DNA from: Methanobacterium formicicum DSM 3637
GTDB taxonomy: Archaea > Methanobacteriota > Methanobacteria > Methanobacteriales > Methanobacteriaceae
NCBI RefSeq assembly: GCF_000302455.1
Contig: NZ_AMPO01000001.1
Coordinates: forward strand, 1 to 60,000
Direction: 5' to 3'
Length of the DNA stretch: 60,000 nt
The position numbers and the translations under genes are program-made. Below the pieces are notes generated by a model that was not told the origin of the DNA, did no database searches, and saw nothing but the letters and a program-made list of their open reading frames with translations. Shown here in pieces: positions 55,340 through 60,000 of the stretch; the first letter of the stretch is position 1; each line of letters begins with the position of its first letter.

Positions 55340-55600
55340 ATGGAAATATTGACCATTGTAATCATTGGAGTAGTCCTATTAGTTTTGGGCATATTCTTTG
55401 CCGGCATCCTGTTAAAGCTGGGAAAGATCGCCCTGAGCATCCTGTTGCACATGATACTGGGATGGATACTCCTTTTCATCTGGAACATCCTCCCCTTTTT
55501 CAAAATCCCCATCAATATACTCACCATGCTGGTGGCAGGTTTTGGTGGAATAATCGGGGTGGCTGTGCTTATTTTAGCTAAAGCATTGGGTTTATATTAA
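55340..55600 (+). CDS. BofA-like small membrane protein
   Basis: The 86-residue protein has three membrane helices and resembles the pro-sigma-K processing inhibitor BofA family: LKLGKIALSILLHMILGWILLFIWNILPFFKIPINILTMLVAGFGGIIGVAVLILAKAL. Archaeal members lack the sporulation context, so the function is unknown. An AGAGGAAAC site precedes the ATG. It is 113 bases downstream of argG on the same strand. Confidence 0.85.
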   Translation: MEILTIVIIGVVLLVLGIFFAGILLKLGKIALSILLHMILGWILLFIWNILPFFKIPINILTMLVAGFGGIIGVAVLILAKALGLY

Positions 55601-55841
55601 ATTTAAATTAATTTACACCTGAATCTATTCTATTTTATTATAAATCCAACAAACCCCTTAATAGTTATTTATTAATAATTTTTAATTTAATACTCCCTAC
55701 TTTATTCATCTTAATAACATTTAAATAACCTGATTTTTTAGATTAAGTTGATGAAAACTCCCCTCTTTAATAAATAGTTTTATAATCAGATTAAAAGCAA
55801 AGTATTATCAATTGATAAACCATAGTTTTATAGTAACTGAA

Positions 55842-55856
55842 GTTTATTTCGTAACC
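55842..55856. promoter_or_regulatory. Possible operator upstream of the TetR gene
   Basis: gtttatttcgtaacc lies 20 bases before the TetR start codon. It shares 12 of 15 positions with ggttatttactaacc upstream of the MFS gene, which is an inverted repeat. It may be the TetR's autoregulatory site. Confidence 0.35.
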
Positions 55857-55876
55857 ACCATTTAGAGGTTGAAAGC

Positions 55877-56629
55877 ATGGCCATTCAAGACCGGAGGGAA
55901 AGGGAGAAAGAACAGAGGAGAAAAGATATTTTTAAAGCTGCTGAAAAATTATTTTTATCCAGGGGCTATGATGATGTTTCCATGAATGATATTGCCAGTG
56001 CAGTTGAGTTGAGCAAAGCCACTCTCTACCTCTACTTTGATAACAAGGAAGAACTTTTTTTTGCCATAGTCCGGAGGGGCAATCTGATCCTAAATTCAAT
56101 GATCAAAAAAGCAGTTGAAAATGCACAGACTGGAATTGATAAAGTTTCAGCATTCAGAATGGCCCATCATGAATTTAACCGGGATTACCCTGATTATATC
56201 CGCATTTATAACTATTTTCAGTCTGGAAGATTTGATATAGCTGATAACTATGACATAACTGAGATCAACAATTCCATTGACTTGAAGTACAGCTGTATAC
56301 CTGGGGGTACGTACACCAGAACTATGTACAATTTAGAGGATTTTTCCATGAAAAATGCCAGTGAATATCTGAAAGATATTCTTAAAATGCGTAGTGAAAG
56401 GTTTTCCATCATGTGCAACTCTGTAACAACCGGGATCAATGATGGAACCATCCGCCCGGATGTGGACCCAGCAGAAGCAGCTATTTTACTATCATCCATC
56501 TCAAAAAGCATGTCAGATATTCCTCAGGACCATGAAAAAATACTGGAAAATAAGGGAATCAACCACGACAAATTTATTGTAGACGTTGAAAAGATGATTC
56601 GTCATATGATAAAAAACAAAGATAAATGA
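55877..56629 (+). CDS. TetR/AcrR-family transcriptional regulator
   Basis: The 250-residue protein has the TetR DNA-binding domain: RRKDIFKAAEKLFLSRGYDDVSMNDIASAVELSKATLYLYFDNKEELF. The C-terminal ligand domain (about residues 75-250) is longer than usual for TetR. It lies on the same strand 597 bases before an MFS transporter gene with which it may form a regulator/efflux pair. A GAGGTTG site precedes the ATG. Confidence 0.9.
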   Translation: MAIQDRREREKEQRRKDIFKAAEKLFLSRGYDDVSMNDIASAVELSKATLYLYFDNKEELFFAIVRRGNLILNSMIKKAVENAQTGIDKVSAFRMAHHEFNRDYPDYIRIYNYFQSGRFDIADNYDITEINNSIDLKYSCIPGGTYTRTMYNLEDFSMKNASEYLKDILKMRSERFSIMCNSVTTGINDGTIRPDVDPAEAAILLSSISKSMSDIPQDHEKILENKGINHDKFIVDVEKMIRHMIKNKDK

Positions 56630-57226
56630 GTTAAGGTTGTAAAATAAGTATCTCAAATTAAGTTTATCTCAAAAAAATAAGTCCTTATATCTACTATTTT
56701 TCTCAAATAAGTTCATATTAACAATATTATTCCATCATTCCATAATATACTCTCTAATTTTTATTAAAAGCATATTATTCCAAATATAACCATTAGATAC
56801 TCTTTAAATGTGTCTATTCTCTAAAATACACTGAAATATTAATTCTCCTACTATTTCATTGACCGATTTTTTTAATTTTATAAAAGAATTTACAGCTCTT
56901 AATTATCATAATTGATTATAGAATATTTTATTTTAATTATTTAAGTTATATTTGGGAATATTATTCTTAAAATACTAATTTTAAATGGCAAATTGCAATT
57001 TAAACATTTAATTTAAAGTTTAAATTCGTCAATTTAAAAAGGAACATTTATATAGTACAAAATACTGGTTATTTACTAACCGATAGTCATTAAATGACCA
57101 TTAATAATTAAAAGTCATGAACTTTACTCAGACAAAGATAAAGTCATGGTAAAAGGAATGAGGCAGTAATCAATTTAATGGATTTAAATGGCAATTCGGA
57201 ATAAAAAAATTAAGAGGTGGGTTTAA
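56630..57226. other. Gene-free spacer, 597 bases, upstream of the MFS gene
   Basis: The spacer is AT-rich with no coding frame of note. Its right part contains a TATA-like element (tttatata, about 57047) and two inverted repeats just downstream of it, 57067-57081 and gtcattaaatgac near 57087. Confidence 0.5.
57067..57081. promoter_or_regulatory. Possible TetR operator upstream of the MFS gene
   Basis: ggttatttactaacc has arms GGTTA and TAACC around five bases and lies about 15 bases downstream of a TATA-like element. It resembles the motif at 55842. A second dyad, gtcattaaatgac, follows near 57087. Confidence 0.45.
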
Positions 57227-58660
57227 ATGGGAAAATCAGTTCAAAATGAATATGAAATACCGGATAACGTTTACAAAAATAAGAATGCAATTTTAATCAC
57301 AGTTCTAATAGGCATATTTATGTCGGTGCTGGATGGGTACATGGTAACTATAGCCCTACCAACCATCACCACCCAGTTTAACATTAACTTATCGTATTCA
57401 CAGTGGATCATAACCGGTTATCTGGCAGTGATGACTGGATTCTTTATTATTTTTGGAAAAATTTCCGAATACACTGGAAAAACAAAATTATTCATAGCAG
57501 GATGGGTTTTATTCACCCTAAGTTCTTTAGCATGTGGTTTTGCCACCAGTATTAACACACTTATCATTTTCCGCATAATTCAGGCCACTGGCGCTGCAAT
57601 GGTCGCCGGTGTGTCCGGGGCCATTATTTTCCACTCATTTCCACCAACAGAAATTGGAAAGGCACTGGGTTATTTCGGGGCTGTAGTGGCAATTGGATCT
57701 TTAGTAGGTCCTGGACTGGGTGGATTCATCACCAGTACCATCGGATGGCCTTACATATTTTTAATCAACGTGCCTATAGGAATTTTTTTACTGGTTTGTG
57801 CCTTTAAATATCTGAAAATTCCTGAAACCACAACACCACACCTTCACCTGGACTGGATAGGTGCGATTTCTCTGGTTATCATGGTAACAACATTAATGTT
57901 AGCCTGCGGAGAACTGGCCCAAAGCCTCACCATCAGCACCCCCTTAATTACTTACGGAGCTCTATTCATTTTAGCACTCATCACATTCATCTGGCAGGAA
58001 TCCAGGAGCAAAAACCCCCTATTGGAGATAAGCCTATTCCACAACAAAAAGTTCACACTGCCAGTTCTGAGTGTATTTATTTTCTCGGTGGCCTTAAACA
58101 TGGCCATTGTACTTGGACCATTCTATCTTCAGGGAGTAATGAATTATAGCCCGTCACAGGTTGGTTTATTATTCATGCTGGTTCCACTGGCAATGATGTT
58201 CGCATCACCATTGGGCGGCAAACTGTACGATAAGTACCATTCAAAATACGCATCAGGACTCAGTATGACGATAGCAGCAATTTCATTCATTTTACTGGGT
58301 TATGGATACTTAATTGGAAATTTATGCATAATTATCGGGGCTTTATTCCTGTGGGGAATTGGACAGGGCTTATTCACCAGCCCCAACAGTACAGAAACCA
58401 TGATTTCCCTTCCCCGGGAAAAAACAGCCATAACATCCAGTGTTTCAACCACTGCCAAAAGTCTGGGAGGAGCATTGGGGGTTTCTTTTGCCAGTATTTT
58501 CACCCTAGTTGGGCTAAATATCGCAGGATACACTGGAAATATGTTACTAGCAGGACCACAATTACTTTCCAGCTCTATAAGCACCATTATGTTCATAGCT
58601 GGAGGTTTATGCATCATAGCCACTATAACATCAATATTAAGGAATATTAGAGGAGTTTGA
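57227..58660 (+). CDS. MFS drug:H+ antiporter, DHA2-type
   Basis: The 477-residue membrane protein is a 14-helix major facilitator of the DHA2/QacA type. Motifs are LDGYMVTIALPTITTQFNI in helix 1 (D1 motif), GKISEYTGKTKLFIAGW after helix 2 (motif A), RIIQATGAAMVAGVSGAII (motif B region) and LVGPGLGGFI with the antiporter motif C (GPxLGG). It should export a toxic or waste compound in exchange for protons. A TetR gene lies upstream. A GAGGTGG site precedes the ATG. Confidence 0.94.
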   Translation: MGKSVQNEYEIPDNVYKNKNAILITVLIGIFMSVLDGYMVTIALPTITTQFNINLSYSQWIITGYLAVMTGFFIIFGKISEYTGKTKLFIAGWVLFTLSSLACGFATSINTLIIFRIIQATGAAMVAGVSGAIIFHSFPPTEIGKALGYFGAVVAIGSLVGPGLGGFITSTIGWPYIFLINVPIGIFLLVCAFKYLKIPETTTPHLHLDWIGAISLVIMVTTLMLACGELAQSLTISTPLITYGALFILALITFIWQESRSKNPLLEISLFHNKKFTLPVLSVFIFSVALNMAIVLGPFYLQGVMNYSPSQVGLLFMLVPLAMMFASPLGGKLYDKYHSKYASGLSMTIAAISFILLGYGYLIGNLCIIIGALFLWGIGQGLFTSPNSTETMISLPREKTAITSSVSTTAKSLGGALGVSFASIFTLVGLNIAGYTGNMLLAGPQLLSSSISTIMFIAGGLCIIATITSILRNIRGV

Positions 58661-58715
58661 GCCTGTATCTGAATAATTTGTTGATAGACTTTAATTGAAA
58701 AACTGAGGTGATACT

Positions 58716-60000
58716 TTGAATAAAAAGACCATGAATGGAGAAAAAATAAACGTAGATGGAGTAAATGAAGAAAAAAATAATGGAAAAGGAATAAATGAAA
58801 ATAAACCCAACATTGGATTCTTAAATGGGAACATAATTACCATGGACCCTGAAATAGAGAATGCTGAAGCCATAATCATCCAGAATGATCGAATTGTGGA
58901 TGTGGGAAGTAAAGGCATACTGGAATCATATCCTCATCTGGAGTTAATTGACCTCAAAGGCCAGACCTTAATGCCAGCATTCATCGATGCCCACCATCAC
59001 CTATCATTTGGATGTCTACTGCAGAAAGGGGCTAATTTAAGAGGCATACTTGAAAAGGATGATGTTCTTCAAAAGATTAAAAATTATGTTCTGGATCATC
59101 CGGGAACCGGATGGGTAACTGCATATCCCTGGATGGATGTACATCAGGGTGGCAGTGAAATCACCAGGGAAGATCTGGACAGTCTCAATATCGATAGACC
59201 TGTTCTGTTGATACACCACAGTTTCCATAAAAGTGTGGCAAATTCCCTGGCACTTGAACTGGCAGGCATTAATAGTGCAACGGAAGATCCGCGTTGTGGA
59301 ATGATAGTTCGCAACGAGGAACAAAACCCCACAGGATTACTCATTGAATGTGCGCAAATTCCACTATTCAAATTATCAATGGAATCAAAAAATGAAAATA
59401 ACCCTGAAAACTATGCTGATCTTATAGAAAAACATGCTAGTGAACTTTTACCATTTGGAATCACTGCTATTCAGGATCCAGGAGTTACTCCCACTGCAGA
59501 AGCTGCTTACCGCATTCTAGCTGACGAAGGTAGATTACCTGTTTCTGTGCTCATGATGCCCCATGGTGAGGCAATGTTGGATAATCAGGAAATTAATTTC
59601 TTTGAGGGACCAGTTACCGGGACAGGGGATGAGTGGTTGCGTGTGGGTCCAGTGAAACTGTTTGCTGATGGAGGAGTAGCCGGTTCCATGGCATTTTCCG
59701 GTAAAATAGAAGGCCAGGTGTGCAAATTTGGTGAAGAAAGAGATGATTTTGAAGATAAATTGATAGAAGCAACTAAAAGGGGTTTCAGAGTCTGTGTTCA
59801 TTCAATTGGAAATGCAGCAACTGAAGCAACTCTGGACTCATTTGAAAAAGCTGCATCTGTAGCCAGGGAAAACTTTGAGATTAGGCCTCGTTTGGAACAT
59901 CTATTCCTCCTGAGTGAAGATCAAATTAAACGCCTTTCTGCAATGGGAGGTTGCTCCGCTGTGCAGGCCTGTTTTTTAGAAGGTTCACAGGGCCTGAAAG
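58716..60000 (+). CDS. YtcJ-type amidohydrolase, partial at the window end
   Basis: This reading frame is open from a TTG start to the last base of the window, so only the N-terminal part, about 428 codons, is seen. It is a metal-dependent hydrolase of the YtcJ/amidohydrolase-3 group. Marks are NGNIITMDPEIENAEAIII, LIDLKGQTLMPAFIDAHHHLSFG with the HxH metal motif (as HHH), KLFADGGVAGSMAFSG and CVHSIGNAATEATLDSFE with the second His. The TTG at 58716 is favoured because GAGGTGAT lies at ideal spacing. The ATG at 58731 is the alternative. It begins 55 bases after the MFS gene stop and could be cotranscribed. Confidence 0.85.
   Translation, partial: MNKKTMNGEKINVDGVNEEKNNGKGINENKPNIGFLNGNIITMDPEIENAEAIIIQNDRIVDVGSKGILESYPHLELIDLKGQTLMPAFIDAHHHLSFGCLLQKGANLRGILEKDDVLQKIKNYVLDHPGTGWVTAYPWMDVHQGGSEITREDLDSLNIDRPVLLIHHSFHKSVANSLALELAGINSATEDPRCGMIVRNEEQNPTGLLIECAQIPLFKLSMESKNENNPENYADLIEKHASELLPFGITAIQDPGVTPTAEAAYRILADEGRLPVSVLMMPHGEAMLDNQEINFFEGPVTGTGDEWLRVGPVKLFADGGVAGSMAFSGKIEGQVCKFGEERDDFEDKLIEATKRGFRVCVHSIGNAATEATLDSFEKAASVARENFEIRPRLEHLFLLSEDQIKRLSAMGGCSAVQACFLEGSQGLK

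Overview
The window looks like chromosome from a mesophilic methanogen of the Methanobacteriales, most probably Methanobacterium or a close relative. The evidence is a complete sixteen-gene ehb cluster for energy-converting hydrogenase B, an archaeal Rnl3-type RNA ligase, a run of archaeal CBS-domain genes, DUF366 and DUF5612 proteins, archaeal-type homoserine dehydrogenase and prephenate dehydratase, AT-rich spacers and GGAGGTGA-type ribosome binding sites. No rRNA, tRNA, CRISPR array, insertion sequence or phage gene was seen.

Layout. 0-0.7 kb is gene-free and ends in a 41-bp tandem repeat. 0.7-8 kb (minus strand) holds coaBC, a KH-domain RNA-binding gene, an orphan S-4TM pore-forming-effector gene, a PsbP-like lipoprotein, pheA overlapping a Thr-rich membrane-protein gene, and an RNA ligase. 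8.1-12.4 kb is five consecutive CBS-domain genes. 12.4-13.7 kb is queE/queD. 14-20.3 kb holds DUF366, a PPC-domain protein divergent from a predicted nucleotidyltransferase, homoserine dehydrogenase, a cupin, two unrecognised small proteins and an ACT/DUF5612 regulator. 20.3-39 kb looks accessory: an Fpg-like protein lacking the N-terminal proline, a double CMD protein, a PNPOx-like protein, TrkH, a TetR gene with twin palindromic operators, two flavodoxin-type reductases, a DUF2089/YvlB-like triad, a reductase-plus-acyl-adenylate-synthetase fusion in a 6-kb same-strand cluster, a PadR gene divergent from a Cys-rich mini-protein, a nitroreductase and an MBL hydrolase. 39.2-48.8 kb is the ehb operon (ehbA to ehbP, minus strand). 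49-60 kb holds a YdjM-like membrane protein, an aspartoacylase-like protein, a SagB-type nitroreductase, a tandem pair of His-rich membrane proteins, argG, a BofA-like protein, a TetR/MFS pair and the start of an amidohydrolase cut by the window end.

How the genes work together. Ehb uses the ion gradient to drive reduction of low-potential ferredoxin with H2 for CO2 assimilation. coaBC, pheA, hom, argG and queD/queE supply coenzyme A, amino acids and deazaguanine-modified tRNA. The accessory stretch is rich in flavin and redox enzymes, each near a small regulator (TetR, PadR, DUF2089).

Most notable are the R-before-A fusion (29325-32183) with its neighbours, the orphan S-4TM effector (3122-4033), the tandem membrane proteins with conserved helix histidines (52686-53671), the PadR/Cys-rich peptide pair with repeated operators (35940-36517), and several unrelated tandem repeat arrays placed just after stop codons. 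Start codons were re-chosen from ribosome binding sites where the longest reading frame was implausible. All homology statements rest on motif recognition, not on a search.
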